From contig CANJLH010000013.1 in assembly GCA_947475415.1 (NCBI GenBank), forward strand, positions 1 through 64,000: a stretch of 64,000 nt of DNA. Reading direction: 5' to 3'. Of the stretch, positions 28,395-37,328 are shown piece by piece (the first letter of the stretch is position 1; the number at the start of each line of letters is the position of its first letter). Position numbers and translations under genes: made by a program. The notes below the pieces were generated by a model, which worked only from the letters and a program-made list of their open reading frames with translations, had not been told where the DNA came from and searched no databases. The stretch comes from Caulobacteraceae bacterium (GTDB lineage Bacteria > Pseudomonadota > Alphaproteobacteria > Caulobacterales > Caulobacteraceae).

Positions 28395-29808
28395 AATGGC
28401 CGGCTTCGCCGCGGCTGCGCTGATCAGCGGTTGCACGACCGTGGGACCGGACTTCAAGGCGCCCGCCGGTCCTGCGCAGGCGGACTATGGCGCGGCGGCG
28501 GAGCGCGCGGGCCTAACCGCCGAGGAACGTCCCGCCCAGGCCTGGTGGATGGCGCTGGGGTCCGCCGACCTGGATCAGGTGATCCGCCAGGCTCTCAAGG
28601 ACAGCCCCACGCTTGCGGAGGCCGACGCCACGCTGGCCAGCTACTACGCCCTGGCGGACGCCGCCCGCGGCGGGCGCAAGCCCAGCGCCGATCTCAGCGC
28701 CGGCGCGCAACACCAGCGGTTCAACACCCAGGTCTTCCCGTTCCGCAACATCCCCAGCCCGACCTTCGACATCTACAGCGTCGGCGCGAACGTGGCTTAC
28801 AACCTCGATCTCTACGGAGGCGGACGACGTTCGGTCGAACGGGCGGACGCCCAGGCCCAGGCCCAGGCCCGGCGGGCCGACGCCGCCTATCTGGCGCTGA
28901 CCGGCGAGATCGCCCTGCAGGCGGTGGAAATCGCCGGGCTGCGCGAGGAGATCGCCGCCGTTGAGGCCGCCATCGCCGACGACCGGCGCATGAACCAGGT
29001 GGTGGCGGACGCCATCAAGGCTGGCGGTGAGGCGGCCGGCGCGCGTTTCGCCGGCGAGGCGCGACTGGCCGAGGACGAGTCGGACCTTCCGCCTCTGGCT
29101 CGCCGCCTGGAAATCGCTCGTCATCGCCTGACGTTGCTGAGCGGCCACGCACCGGGGGCCTGGGCTTCGCCGGACTTTCAGCTTTCCGCCTTCGCGACGC
29201 CGCAACAGATCCCGGTGAGCCTGCCGTCCGCACTGGTGCATCGCAGACCCGATATCCTGGCCGCCGAAGCAGACTTGCACGCCGCGACGGCCGAGATCGG
29301 CGTGCGCACCGCCGCCCTCTACCCGGACATCCAGCTGCGCGCCGGCCTCACACAGTCCGCCCGCAGCCCGGGAAACCTGTTCGACTACGACGCCACCGGC
29401 TGGAACCTGGCCGGCGCGCTCTCCGCACCCTTGCTGCGCGGCGGCGTCCTGAAGGCTGAACGCCGCGCCGCCGAGGCCGAGGCCCGGGCCGCCATGGCGC
29501 GCTACCAGCAGACCGTGCTCACCGCCTTCACCCAGGTCGCCGACGCTCTGTCGTCGCTGGCCCAGGACGACGCGACGCTGGCCGCACGCGCCAGGGCTGA
29601 AGCCGCCAACGCCCAAACCCTGCGCACGGCCGAAACCGCCTATCGCTTAGGCGGCGGCGACCTGATCGGCGTCATCGACGCCCAACGAGAACTGGACAAG
29701 TCCCGCCGCGAACGCGTGCGCGCCGAAGCCGATCGTCACCGCTCCGCCATCCGCCTGTTCGCAGCTTCCGCAGCCGACTGGCGGATTACAGAGACCGCGG
29801 CCCGCTGA
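28378..29808 (+). CDS. NodT-family outer-membrane efflux lipoprotein
   Basis: The outer-membrane channel (TolC-like) of the pump, 476 residues. The ATG at 28378 has GGAGGGAG upstream and gives a lipoprotein signal: a short hydrophobic stretch ending in the lipobox LISGC with Cys19. Then follow TVGPDFKAP, the WWMALGSADLDQVI region and two OEP repeats with helical segments, including IPVSLPSALVHRRPDILAAEADLHAATAEIGV, a family signature. The 5' end overlaps the MFS gene in another frame, so translation is probably coupled. Confidence 0.94.
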   Translation: MWSPNRMAGFAAAALISGCTTVGPDFKAPAGPAQADYGAAAERAGLTAEERPAQAWWMALGSADLDQVIRQALKDSPTLAEADATLASYYALADAARGGRKPSADLSAGAQHQRFNTQVFPFRNIPSPTFDIYSVGANVAYNLDLYGGGRRSVERADAQAQAQARRADAAYLALTGEIALQAVEIAGLREEIAAVEAAIADDRRMNQVVADAIKAGGEAAGARFAGEARLAEDESDLPPLARRLEIARHRLTLLSGHAPGAWASPDFQLSAFATPQQIPVSLPSALVHRRPDILAAEADLHAATAEIGVRTAALYPDIQLRAGLTQSARSPGNLFDYDATGWNLAGALSAPLLRGGVLKAERRAAEAEARAAMARYQQTVLTAFTQVADALSSLAQDDATLAARARAEAANAQTLRTAETAYRLGGGDLIGVIDAQRELDKSRRERVRAEADRHRSAIRLFAASAADWRITETAAR

Positions 29809-29818
29809 ATCGACCCGA

Positions 29819-30439
29819 TCAGGGGCCGGGCATCCGCCCCTGGCGGACGCGATCCTGGAACTGCGCGCGGGAGTTCTCGCTGGGATAGGGCGTCTCGGGA
29901 ACCGGTACGCCCAGGAAGGCGCACAGCGGCTCCCATCCGCTGCCCACCGGATAGACCAGCAGGCGATCCTTGGGCACGGTGGCGATCACGTCCGCCTCGT
30001 GGCGACGATAGCGTTCGAGCATCAGGTCGCGGTCATGGATTCGGCCGTCGAAGTCGCCCGTCACCATCTGCATGAACGGCTTGACCGGGTCGGGCGGCGC
30101 GTCGGCGATGGATCCCGGCGCAAAGATCGTCGCCTGGGTGGATTCAAACCAGGTGTCCGGATCGCGGGTGGAATGCAACACCTTGGCGTCGGGGTAGACA
30201 TCCATCAGCTCGCGCCAGAATCGGCAGCCTGGGTAATCCACCATCGCCTGGAACTCGCCCAGCAGGGCTTCCCAATCGGCCCTGCCCTCACCGGCGGCCA
30301 CCCAAAGGGCCATGCTTTCCGGGCGCTTGAAGACCTCGATCATGTGGTGGCAGGGCCCGAACCCCAGCTGTTCCAGGGCCAGCTTCAGCGACAGGGTTCC
30401 CGTCCGCCCCAGTCCGGAGCCGATAACCTTCAGTGCCAT
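29819..30439 (-). CDS. sulfotransferase family protein
   Basis: A 206-residue P-loop protein of the PAPS-dependent sulfotransferase type (Sulfotransfer_4-like). The N-terminus VIGSGLGRTGTLSLKLALEQLG carries the 5'-phosphosulfate loop, and VLHSTRDPDTWFEST the 3'-phosphate binding segment. The C-terminus (WEPLCAFLGVPVPETPYPSEN) is typical. A GGAGG precedes the ATG at a slightly long spacing. It is convergent with the efflux operon (10-base gap). The acceptor molecule is unknown. Confidence 0.85.
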   Translation of the reverse strand: MALKVIGSGLGRTGTLSLKLALEQLGFGPCHHMIEVFKRPESMALWVAAGEGRADWEALLGEFQAMVDYPGCRFWRELMDVYPDAKVLHSTRDPDTWFESTQATIFAPGSIADAPPDPVKPFMQMVTGDFDGRIHDRDLMLERYRRHEADVIATVPKDRLLVYPVGSGWEPLCAFLGVPVPETPYPSENSRAQFQDRVRQGRMPGP

Positions 30440-30488
30440 TTCGCTTCCACCTCCTCGTCGTCTTCCTCAGCCAAATCGGGATCAGGTC

Positions 30489-30574
30489 TGGTGCGGACGG
30501 CGGGACTCGAACCCGCACTTCCAGGGGAAAACAGATTTTAAGTCTGTCGCGTCTACCGGTTCCGCCACGTCCGC
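30489..30574 (-). tRNA. tRNA-Leu, anticodon UAA
   Basis: On the minus strand the acceptor stem GCGGACG (from 30574) pairs with CGTCCGC (30493-30499), followed by discriminator A and an encoded CCA at 30489-30491. The anticodon stem ACAGA/TCTGT closes the loop CTTAAAA, giving anticodon TAA. The T arm is GCGGGTTCGAACCCCGC-like, and there is an extended variable arm as in class II tRNAs. At 86 bases including CCA the length is right for leucine. Confidence 0.95.
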
Positions 30575-30625
30575 CAGTCTGAGCCCCATCGGCGCCACAG
30601 AACGCCGCGCCGCGCAAGATGGACC

Positions 30626-31390
30626 TTAGGCCGAAATCTCCTGGGCGTTGTCGATTCCCGCCGCCTTCAGCGCCGAGATCAGTTGGCCTACCGTCGCCGC
30701 GACCTCATCCGGATCGCGCCCGCGCAGCACCAAGCTGGAGCCATAGCCGTCCGGCCCGAAGAACGGGTAGCTGCCCAGGGACATGGTCGGATGCGCCTTG
30801 GCCACCGCTTCCAACGGTGCGGCGATCACGCCCTCGCCAGAGCCTTCCACCCGCACTGTGCGCGAGACCACAACGGCGCCGCCCTTGAGCCGCCACCCCA
30901 CGTCCTCCAGCATGCCGCGCATGATGGTGGGCACGCCGGCCAGCACGAAGACATTATCGATCATGAAGCCCGGCGGGCCCTGAACCGGATTCTTCACCAG
31001 TTCGCCCCCCTCCGGCACCCGCGCCATACGCCGCCTTGCCGGGGTGATGTCCGCCTCAGGCCAGCGGCGGGTCATGATGGCGATGATCTCCGGATGCTCG
31101 TGCAGCGCCACGCCGAACGCCGCGGCGATGGCGTCGGCCGTGATATCGTCGTGGGTTGGCCCGATACCGCCGGTGGTGATCAGATAGTCGTAGCGGGCGC
31201 GCAGCGCGTTCACCGCCGCCACGATCTCCTCCATCACATCGGGCACGGTGCGGGCCTCGGCCAGGTCGACCCCGTGCACCGCCAGATATCGGGCTATGTC
31301 GCCCAGGTTGGTGTCCTGGGTGCGGCCCGACAAGATCTCGTCGCCGATGATCAGCACCGCGGCCGTCACCCGGCCCTCCGCCCTATCCAT
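30626..31390 (-). CDS. CinA-like molybdopterin-binding domain (MoaB/Mog fold) protein
   Basis: A 254-residue protein with the MoCF/competence-damage-inducible A N-terminal domain: [13 protein letters not shown] near the start and [13 protein letters not shown] in the middle. It lacks the C-terminal nicotinamide-mononucleotide deamidase domain of full CinA. The ATG at 31390 is nine bases after GAGG; the ATG at 31399 directly abuts that site and is less likely. Function of stand-alone versions is not settled; related enzymes are nucleotide or pyrophosphate hydrolases. Confidence 0.85.
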   Translation of the reverse strand: MDRAEGRVTAAVLIIGDEILSGRTQDTNLGDIARYLAVHGVDLAEARTVPDVMEEIVAAVNALRARYDYLITTGGIGPTHDDITADAIAAAFGVALHEHPEIIAIMTRRWPEADITPARRRMARVPEGGELVKNPVQGPPGFMIDNVFVLAGVPTIMRGMLEDVGWRLKGGAVVVSRTVRVEGSGEGVIAAPLEAVAKAHPTMSLGSYPFFGPDGYGSSLVLRGRDPDEVAATVGQLISALKAAGIDNAQEISA

Positions 31391-31450
31391 CGCCGCCATC
31401 CTCGCCTATGCCGCAGACTGTCTCCGCAACTTTCGGACCTAGCTCAGCGC

Positions 31451-32152
31451 ATGGACTTCCCGCAACCGCTGATCCGCGGCCGACTGATCCGGCGCTACAA
31501 GCGCTTCCTGGCCGACATCGCCCTTGAAGACGGAACCGAGATCACGGTCCACTGCCCCAACCCGGGCGCCATGCTGGGCCTCAACATGCCGGGCCTGACC
31601 TGCTGGCTGTCCAGATCGCCGGACCTGAAGCGCAAACTCAGCCACACCCTGGAGCTGGTGGAGGTAGATGGCGGGCTGGTGGGGATCAACACCATGCACC
31701 CCAATCGCCTGGTGGCCGAGGCTTTGGCGGCGGGCGCCATCCCCGAGCTCGCCGGCTACGCCTCCACGCGGCGCGAGGTGCGTTACGGAACCGCCAGCCG
31801 GGTGGATTTCCTATTGGAGGATCCGAACCGGCCAGCCTGCTGGCTGGAGATCAAGAACTGCCACCTGCGCCGCTCTGGAACCCTGGCCGAATTCCCCGAC
31901 TGCGTCGCGGCGCGGTCGCTGAAGCACTTGCGGGAACTGGAAGCCATGGTCGCCGAGGGCTGCCGCGCCGTGGCCCTGTTCGTGGTCCAGCGCACCGACT
32001 GCGACGCCTTCTCCGCCTGCCACGATCTCGACCCCGCCTTCGCTCGCGGACTGGATGAGGCCGCCGACGCAGGCGTTGAGGTGTTGGCTTATGGCTGCGA
32101 CATCAGCATACAGGCGGTGATGATCGTGCGGCCGATGCCCTGGGTGCGGTGA
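31451..32152 (+). CDS. sfsA: SfsA-family protein (sugar fermentation stimulation homologue)
   Basis: A 233-residue protein of the SfsA family, with [58 protein letters not shown] and the C-terminal [11 protein letters not shown]. The fold combines an OB-like domain with a nuclease-like domain; DNA binding is reported for the E. coli protein but its role remains unclear. The ATG at 31451 fits the family start, though no clear ribosome site is present. It is divergent from the CinA-like gene (60-base gap). Confidence 0.93.
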   Translation: MDFPQPLIRGRLIRRYKRFLADIALEDGTEITVHCPNPGAMLGLNMPGLTCWLSRSPDLKRKLSHTLELVEVDGGLVGINTMHPNRLVAEALAAGAIPELAGYASTRREVRYGTASRVDFLLEDPNRPACWLEIKNCHLRRSGTLAEFPDCVAARSLKHLRELEAMVAEGCRAVALFVVQRTDCDAFSACHDLDPAFARGLDEAADAGVEVLAYGCDISIQAVMIVRPMPWVR

Positions 32153-32251
32153 GGAAGCCTCCTCCCCCCATTGCGCAATCGCATCTGGCTTGCGACATAG
32201 CGACCAGATCGATCCGCCCGTCATCCGGACGCAGCGGGTGCGGAGCCGGCT

Positions 32252-33076
32252 ATGACCACCACTGACGCAGCCGTCTCCAGGCGGCGAACCAACGAGATCA
32301 AGCTGCACACGGCGGAGGATTTCGCCGGCATGCGCGCGGCCGGCAAGGTCGCCGCCGAGTGCCTGGACATGTTGATCCCGCATGTGGTCCCCGGCGCGCT
32401 CACCGACGACCTCGACAAGCTGGTGTTCGAGTTCACCCTGGACAACGGCGCTCTGCCCGCCTGCCTGTTTTATCGCGGCTACGGCAAGACCACCTGCATC
32501 TCGCCCAATCACATCGTCTGCCACGGCATTCCCGGCGAGCGGGTGCTGCGTGAGGGCGACATCGTCAATATCGACGTGACCATGGTGGTCGACGGCTGGT
32601 ACGGCGACTCCAGCCGCATGTTCGGCGTGGGCGAGGTATCGCCCCGGGCCAAGCGGTTGGTGGACGTGACCTATGAGGCGCTGGAGCGCGGCATAGCAGC
32701 GGTAAAGCCTGGCGGGCATACCGGCGACATCGGCGCGGCGATCCAGGCCTATGTGGAATCCATGCGCTGTTCGGTGGTGCGCGACTTCTGCGGTCACGGC
32801 CTGGGCCGGGATTTCCACACCGCGCCCAATATCCTGCACTTCGGCCAGGCCGGGACCGGTGAGCGGCTCCGACCGGGGATGTTCTTCACCATCGAGCCGA
32901 TGGTGAACCTGGGAAAATACCCGGTGAAGCTGCTGGCCGACGGCTGGACGGCGGTGACCCGGGACAAATCCCTGTCCGCCCAGTGCGAACACTCCATCGG
33001 CGTCACAGAGACCGGCTGCGAGGTGTTCACCCTGTCACCCGCCGGCCTGTTCAAGCCCCCGATCCTGTCGACCTGA
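32252..33076 (+). CDS. map: type I methionine aminopeptidase
   Basis: Removes the initiator methionine from new proteins. The 274-residue protein has the metal-ligand set of the pita-bread fold: Asp in [17 protein letters not shown], His in [10 protein letters not shown], Glu in FFTIEPMVN and Glu in [19 protein letters not shown] is also typical of type Ia enzymes. A GGAG ribosome site precedes the ATG. The next gene, radC, starts 60 bases downstream behind its own LexA-like box. Confidence 0.96.
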   Translation: MTTTDAAVSRRRTNEIKLHTAEDFAGMRAAGKVAAECLDMLIPHVVPGALTDDLDKLVFEFTLDNGALPACLFYRGYGKTTCISPNHIVCHGIPGERVLREGDIVNIDVTMVVDGWYGDSSRMFGVGEVSPRAKRLVDVTYEALERGIAAVKPGGHTGDIGAAIQAYVESMRCSVVRDFCGHGLGRDFHTAPNILHFGQAGTGERLRPGMFFTIEPMVNLGKYPVKLLADGWTAVTRDKSLSAQCEHSIGVTETGCEVFTLSPAGLFKPPILST

Positions 33077-33110
33077 GCGAGCCGCCCGTCGATTGGCGCT
33101 TGCCAGCACC

Positions 33111-33125
33111 GAACAAATGCGGAAC
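33111..33125 (+). promoter_or_regulatory. LexA-type SOS box (GAAC-N7-GAAC) upstream of radC
   Basis: The sequence GAACAAATGCGGAAC is an exact GAAC-N7-GAAC, which read on the other strand is GTTC-N7-GTTC, the LexA operator described for Alphaproteobacteria. It ends 10 bases before the radC start at 33136, where a repressor would block transcription or an overlapping promoter. The position in a short intergenic gap next to a gene annotated for DNA repair supports the call; DNA binding is not shown. Confidence 0.6.
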
Positions 33126-33135
33126 ATATGGGGCC

Positions 33136-33873
33136 ATGCCTCCGCCCGCATCCGTTCAGGACGCCGCCGGTCAGCCGGATCTCTGGCGCGCCGCACCGGC
33201 CCAGCCCCATCAACTAGGCCATCGCGAGCGGCTACGGACCCGCGCCGCCAGGGGTGGGCTGGCCGCTCTGCCCGACTATGAACTGCTGGAACTGCTGCTG
33301 TTCCGATCAATCCCTCGTGGAGATGTGAAACCCCTGGCCAAGGCGCTGATCACCCGCTTCGGCAGTCTGGGCGCGGCGCTGGCCGCCGGACCGGAAGCGC
33401 TGAAGACGGTGGCCGGCGTGGGCGAGGCGGCGGCGCTCGACCTGTCGCTCGCGCACGAAGCTGCGCTGCGGATTGGGCGAGAGCGGGTAGAACGGCGAAC
33501 GGTCATCTCCTCCTGGTCCGCCTTGCTCGACTATGTCCGCACCGCCCTGGCGCATGAGCCGCGCGAACAGTTCCGGGTGTTGTTCCTCGACAAGAAGAAT
33601 CAACTGATCGCCGATGAAGTGATGAACCGCGGCACTGTCGATCACGCACCGGTCTATCCGCGGGAGGTGATGCGCCGGGCGTTGGAAGTCTCTGCGAGCG
33701 CCCTGATACTCGTGCACAACCACCCCTCCGGTGACCCCTCCCCGTCCGCCGCCGATATCGACATGACCCGCCAGATCGTCGAAGCCGGCCGGCCGCTGCG
33801 CATTTCCATCCACGATCATCTGATCGTCGGCCGCGACGGGGTCGCCAGCTTCAAGGCCCTGGGATTGTTGTGA
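33136..33873 (+). CDS. radC: RadC/JAMM-domain protein
   Basis: A 245-residue RadC-family protein. An N-terminal helix-hairpin-helix-like part ([40 protein letters not shown]) is followed by the JAB/MPN+ domain with [28 protein letters not shown] and the metal motif [16 protein letters not shown]. The ATG at 33136 fits the family; the open frame back to 32983 overlaps map and is a shadow. RadC was named for DNA repair but its biochemical role is unclear. The LexA-like box upstream is consistent with damage induction. Confidence 0.95.
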   Translation: MPPPASVQDAAGQPDLWRAAPAQPHQLGHRERLRTRAARGGLAALPDYELLELLLFRSIPRGDVKPLAKALITRFGSLGAALAAGPEALKTVAGVGEAAALDLSLAHEAALRIGRERVERRTVISSWSALLDYVRTALAHEPREQFRVLFLDKKNQLIADEVMNRGTVDHAPVYPREVMRRALEVSASALILVHNHPSGDPSPSAADIDMTRQIVEAGRPLRISIHDHLIVGRDGVASFKALGLL

Positions 33874-33926
33874 AACCTAGGCAGCTTGCGCCGGTATTTT
33901 GATCAATTCGCACCCAGGGCGCCATT

Positions 33927-33949
33927 TCGGAACACTTCTGCTGTTCCGA
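33927..33949. promoter_or_regulatory. perfect 8-base inverted repeat downstream of radC / upstream of the ParA-like gene
   Basis: TCGGAACA (33927-33934) and TGTTCCGA (33942-33949) are exact inverted repeats around a seven-base centre. GGCGC at 33919-33923 and GCGCC at 33951-33955 could extend the stem with an internal loop. No T-run follows, so an intrinsic terminator is unlikely; an operator or a stem at the radC mRNA end is possible. Two further GTTCC copies occur at 33987-33991 and 33999-34003, before the ParA-like gene. Confidence 0.4.
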
Positions 33950-34036
33950 TGCGCCCCAGGAATGTAAGATTGGCATTATAACACACGTTCCGGTGGCCGT
34001 TCCCCACGACGGTACAACCGATGAAGGGGAAGTGGA

Positions 34037-34720
34037 TTGCCGAACGTCGCATTTGTCAGCCCCAAGGGCGGCGCGGGCAAGACAACCGCGGCGCTGCTGC
34101 TTGCGCTGGGCCTGGCGGAACGCGGGCTGCGCGTGGCGATGATCGATTCCGATCCCAACAAGCCCCTCGTGCATTGGGCCTCCCTGCCCAACAAGCCGGA
34201 CCTGATCACCGTCCATCCCGCACCTACGCCGGAAGACGTGCGCGACGCCCTGCGCGAGGGTCAGCGCAAGCGCCCCGACTGGGTGATCCTGGATACCGAA
34301 GGTTCGATCCGCGGGGCCATGTTCTTCACCACTATGCGGCTCGACCTGGTGGTGACGCCGCTGGCCGCCTCCCAACTTGAGGCGATCCAGGCGGTGAAGG
34401 CCGCCGAGATGGTGGCGCAGTTCGGACCCCGTGGCGGACGGCAAGTGCGCCATCGATGCCTCTTGACCCGGGTGCCGGCGGCGGTCCGTCCGCGCTCTGT
34501 GCAGAAGGTGGTTGAGCAATTGCGGGCAGAGGGCGTGGAGCTTCTGCCCACGGCGCTGATCGAGAAGGAGGCGTTCCGCACCCTGTTCGACATCGGCGGC
34601 GACTTCGCGGCGCTGGAGCGGCATGGCTCCCATGGCCTGGCCGCGGCGCGCGTCAATGCGGCGGCCTATCTGCAGGCCGTGCTGGACACCCTGGCCTTGG
34701 AAACCGCGCCGGTGGTTTGA
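34037..34720 (+). CDS. orphan ParA-like (deviant Walker A) ATPase
   Basis: A 227-residue ParA/MinD-superfamily ATPase. The N-terminus NVAFVSPKGGAGKTTAALLL holds the deviant Walker A with the signature lysine (KGGAGKTT), and VAMIDSDPNKPL is the switch I region. Switch II reads ILDTEGSIRGAMFF instead of the usual DxPP. The start is TTG at 34037 with a GAAGGGGAAG ribosome site. There is no parB or parS-like gene next to it. Relatives include plasmid ParA and VirC1-like proteins; the cargo here is unknown. Confidence 0.85.
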   Translation: MPNVAFVSPKGGAGKTTAALLLALGLAERGLRVAMIDSDPNKPLVHWASLPNKPDLITVHPAPTPEDVRDALREGQRKRPDWVILDTEGSIRGAMFFTTMRLDLVVTPLAASQLEAIQAVKAAEMVAQFGPRGGRQVRHRCLLTRVPAAVRPRSVQKVVEQLRAEGVELLPTALIEKEAFRTLFDIGGDFAALERHGSHGLAAARVNAAAYLQAVLDTLALETAPVV

Positions 34721-34788
34721 GCGATCGGTGGCGCGCTGCGTTCGGGTCCGCTAACCTCTGCGCGCACCCAATAGCACGTGAGGCGAAC

Positions 34789-35193
34789 ATGGTCATCGAG
34801 GGCGGCTGTTACTGCAAGGCCGTGCGATACCGCGCGGAAGGTGAGCCCACCTTTAAGGCCCAATGCCACTGCCGCGAATGCCAGTACATCGCCGGCGGCG
34901 CGGAAAACTACCTGATGGTCATGCCCGAAGAAGGTTTCACCTACACCAAGGGCGAGCCCAACCGCTTCAAACGCGCCGATCTGGAACGCGGCGTCACCCG
35001 GGAATTCTGCGGGAGTTGTGGGACCCACCTGACCACCCGATCCCGGCCGGGCATGGTGGTGATCAAGGTGGGCGGGATGGACGATCCCTCGCTGTACGGC
35101 GGGCCTGAAATAGCACTGTGGACCGATGAGGCGCAGAGCTGGCACATGATCCCGGAGGGCGTCCGGCGCTTCCCCAAGGGCGTGACGCGCTGA
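34789..35193 (+). CDS. GFA-family (glutathione-dependent formaldehyde-activating-like) zinc protein
   Basis: A 134-residue member of the GFA/Mss4-like fold. Cysteine pairs GGCYCKAVRY, CHCRECQ and CGSCGTH supply the zinc sites. The start ATG at 34789 (GAGGCGAAC upstream) removes a shadow extension. Despite the family name, few members have a shown activity with formaldehyde. It lies 68 bases after the ParA-like gene on the same strand. Confidence 0.88.
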   Translation: MVIEGGCYCKAVRYRAEGEPTFKAQCHCRECQYIAGGAENYLMVMPEEGFTYTKGEPNRFKRADLERGVTREFCGSCGTHLTTRSRPGMVVIKVGGMDDPSLYGGPEIALWTDEAQSWHMIPEGVRRFPKGVTR

Positions 35194-35257
35194 ACGGCCT
35201 TGGAAGCGTCCAACTTGACCGACATTGAACGTGGCGAGAGTAGTTGACGTTGATCGC

Positions 35258-36115
35258 ATGCCACCTGAAACCGAAACCACCAACCCCTATGCACGCAAGG
35301 GTCCCTGGAGCAGGATGAACACCGGCTCGGTGCGCCTGACGCCGTCCGGCGCCCTGGCGAAGGCGATCCGGTCACCTGGGAATGCTCAAGCGCCGGATTC
35401 GAAGACTGAGACGTCGGCGCCAATCGCTCCAGCTGCCGCACCACCGCCTCGGCAGGGCGTTCTCTCGGGCTCGGCGCTGCCGATGGCGCGGTCCCGCCCG
35501 TCGCCGGACAATAGTCCCGCCGCGAGCCCATTCGCCCGCCCCCTTGCGGCTGATGTCGTCGAGCCGCCGCCGCAATTCGCCGCCCCGCCGTCCCGGAGCC
35601 CGGAGATCGCTGCTGAGGAAGCACCCGCCATGGCCGCAGCACCAAAGCCGGTGCTTACGCCTCAATATGCGCCTGCGCGCAAGTCGCGCAAAAACGTCAT
35701 CGGCCCGTTAGCCGCGGGGTTTGTCTTTCTTGCGCTGGCGGCGGTGGCCATTGGCGCGATGTGGTTCAGCAAGCAGGCGCCCACTGGCGTTCCACCCGCC
35801 ATTGTTCGCGCCGCTGCGCCCCAGTCGGCGCCGCTCCCGGCGCATTTAGACCCAGGCGCCGCCCCGACCGAGACTGCGCCGGTCGCAGTTGCGCCAACCG
35901 GGCCCTCCTTCGCTCCCGATAGACGCGCCAGGATGGCTGTGGCGCTCAACCGCCCAACACATAAGTCCGCCCCGGCCCCGGTTGCGGCGCTCGCCGAACC
36001 TTCGGCCGAACCCGCTGTAACCCTTCAGCCCGTTGCGCCGAGCGCGCCCACGATTGCGCCGGAGCCGTTCAGCGATCCGGAGGCGCCGATGTCCAAGCGC
36101 CGCGCGGACGAATAG
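35258..36115 (+). CDS. proline/alanine-rich single-pass membrane protein
   Basis: Function unknown. The protein (285 residues from the ATG at 35258; in-frame GTG 35231 and TTG 35225 are alternatives) has a long cytoplasmic Pro/Ala/Ser-rich region, one membrane helix at about 147-169 (VIGPLAAGFVFLALAAVAIGAM) and a Pro/Ala-rich periplasmic tail ending in MSKRRADE. No ribosome site stands out. The composition resembles disordered spacer regions; homology-based assignment is not possible by eye. Confidence 0.6.
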   Translation: MPPETETTNPYARKGPWSRMNTGSVRLTPSGALAKAIRSPGNAQAPDSKTETSAPIAPAAAPPPRQGVLSGSALPMARSRPSPDNSPAASPFARPLAADVVEPPPQFAAPPSRSPEIAAEEAPAMAAAPKPVLTPQYAPARKSRKNVIGPLAAGFVFLALAAVAIGAMWFSKQAPTGVPPAIVRAAAPQSAPLPAHLDPGAAPTETAPVAVAPTGPSFAPDRRARMAVALNRPTHKSAPAPVAALAEPSAEPAVTLQPVAPSAPTIAPEPFSDPEAPMSKRRADE

Positions 36116-36141
36116 GTGATCCTCCGCAGTCGTGCGGGCGT

Positions 36142-37314
36142 CTAGTCAACGTCCAGCTTGAACAGACTCTTCACATTATCATGTAAGATCATAGCCTTGA
36201 TCTCGTCACTCAAGCCCTGCGTCTGACCTATCAGCAGCGAATGGCTCCAGGGCCATGTGGAGTCGGAGTGCGGGAAGTCGTTGGCCCACATCAGCCGCGC
36301 GGGGTTCATAAGATGCGCGGTCTGGAAGGCGACTTCGTCGTCCTGGAACGTCAGCCAGACATTCTCCTTCACATAGTCACTGGGCATGCGCTTCAGGTTC
36401 GGCGCCTTCATCCAGTAGCGGTGCCGCAGATACATGTGGTCCATTCGCATCATGAAATGCGGCGCCCAACCAGCATCAGCCTCGACACAAACAAGCTTCA
36501 GGGCGGGAAACCGGTCGAAGATTCCGCCGTAAACGAACATGCCGATCACGTCCTGGTTCTCCCGGACGACCGAATGCCAGCCGTTGATCGACTGTGTGCC
36601 TCGATAGGACGAGAATGCAGAACTGGTCGAACCTTTGCGGGCGCCGAAGGTGTGGAAGCAGATCGGTAGATCAAGGTCGATGCAAGCCGCCCACAGCCGG
36701 TCGAACTGCGGGTCGTCGAAATCGCCCTGGGTCCAGGGCGCACCGTTCATGTAGAGGCCTTTGAACCCCTGTTCCTTGATGCGGACTGCGTCGGCAATGG
36801 CTGAATCGACGTCAAGGATTGCGGTTTGCCCTACGCCGAACAACCGCTTGGGCGCGCCCGCACAAAACTCGACGAGCCAGCGATTATAGGCCTGCATCGC
36901 GTCGTTCTGCAGCTCGCGATCCTGAATCCGGGAGACCACCATGCCGACGGATGGGAAGATGACCTCTGCCGTAACACCATCGGCGTCCTGCGCCAGCAGC
37001 CGGGCGGCGGCGTCCCAACCGCCAGGGTCAATGTCCGTGAACTTGGTGTACTTGACCCGCATGTCCTTGGGATCGACGCCCGCGCCGGCGATCCCGCAGA
37101 CCGGCGTTGCAGGTGCGCCTTCCACGATCAGGACATCGACGCCGTCGTGGTTTTCAACCCTCGGCGCCCGATCCCGGAAACGCGGGCTCATGTAGTCGAC
37201 GTAGAGGTTGGCCGGTTCCATGACATGGGAGTCCGCCGAAATCGGCCGGAACCGGGCTATCTCGGGCTTGGGTCCCTTGGCGTCCTGGAGGCCACGCAGA
37301 TCGCTGAGATCCAT
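36142..37314 (-). CDS. amidohydrolase-family (PF04909-type) metal-dependent hydrolase
   Basis: A 390-residue TIM-barrel hydrolase of the amidohydrolase 2 family. It begins with ISADSHVMEP (first metal-binding position), shows ICFHTFGARKGS, KLVCVEADAGWAPHFMMRMDH and ends with MWANDFPHSDSTWPWS, a late Asp/His site typical of the family (decarboxylases and hydrolases related to ACMSD). A GAGGCG ribosome site precedes the ATG. It follows the N-acyl-amino-acid deacylase gene by 14 bases. Substrate unknown. Confidence 0.88.
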   Translation of the reverse strand: MDLSDLRGLQDAKGPKPEIARFRPISADSHVMEPANLYVDYMSPRFRDRAPRVENHDGVDVLIVEGAPATPVCGIAGAGVDPKDMRVKYTKFTDIDPGGWDAAARLLAQDADGVTAEVIFPSVGMVVSRIQDRELQNDAMQAYNRWLVEFCAGAPKRLFGVGQTAILDVDSAIADAVRIKEQGFKGLYMNGAPWTQGDFDDPQFDRLWAACIDLDLPICFHTFGARKGSTSSAFSSYRGTQSINGWHSVVRENQDVIGMFVYGGIFDRFPALKLVCVEADAGWAPHFMMRMDHMYLRHRYWMKAPNLKRMPSDYVKENVWLTFQDDEVAFQTAHLMNPARLMWANDFPHSDSTWPWSHSLLIGQTQGLSDEIKAMILHDNVKSLFKLDVD

Positions 37315-37328
37315 GACCCACGCCTCGG

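Noticed and set aside
33987..34003. Second LexA box (GTTC repeat) before the ParA-like gene
   Set aside because: The two GTTC copies are eight bases apart, not seven, so the alphaproteobacterial consensus is not met.
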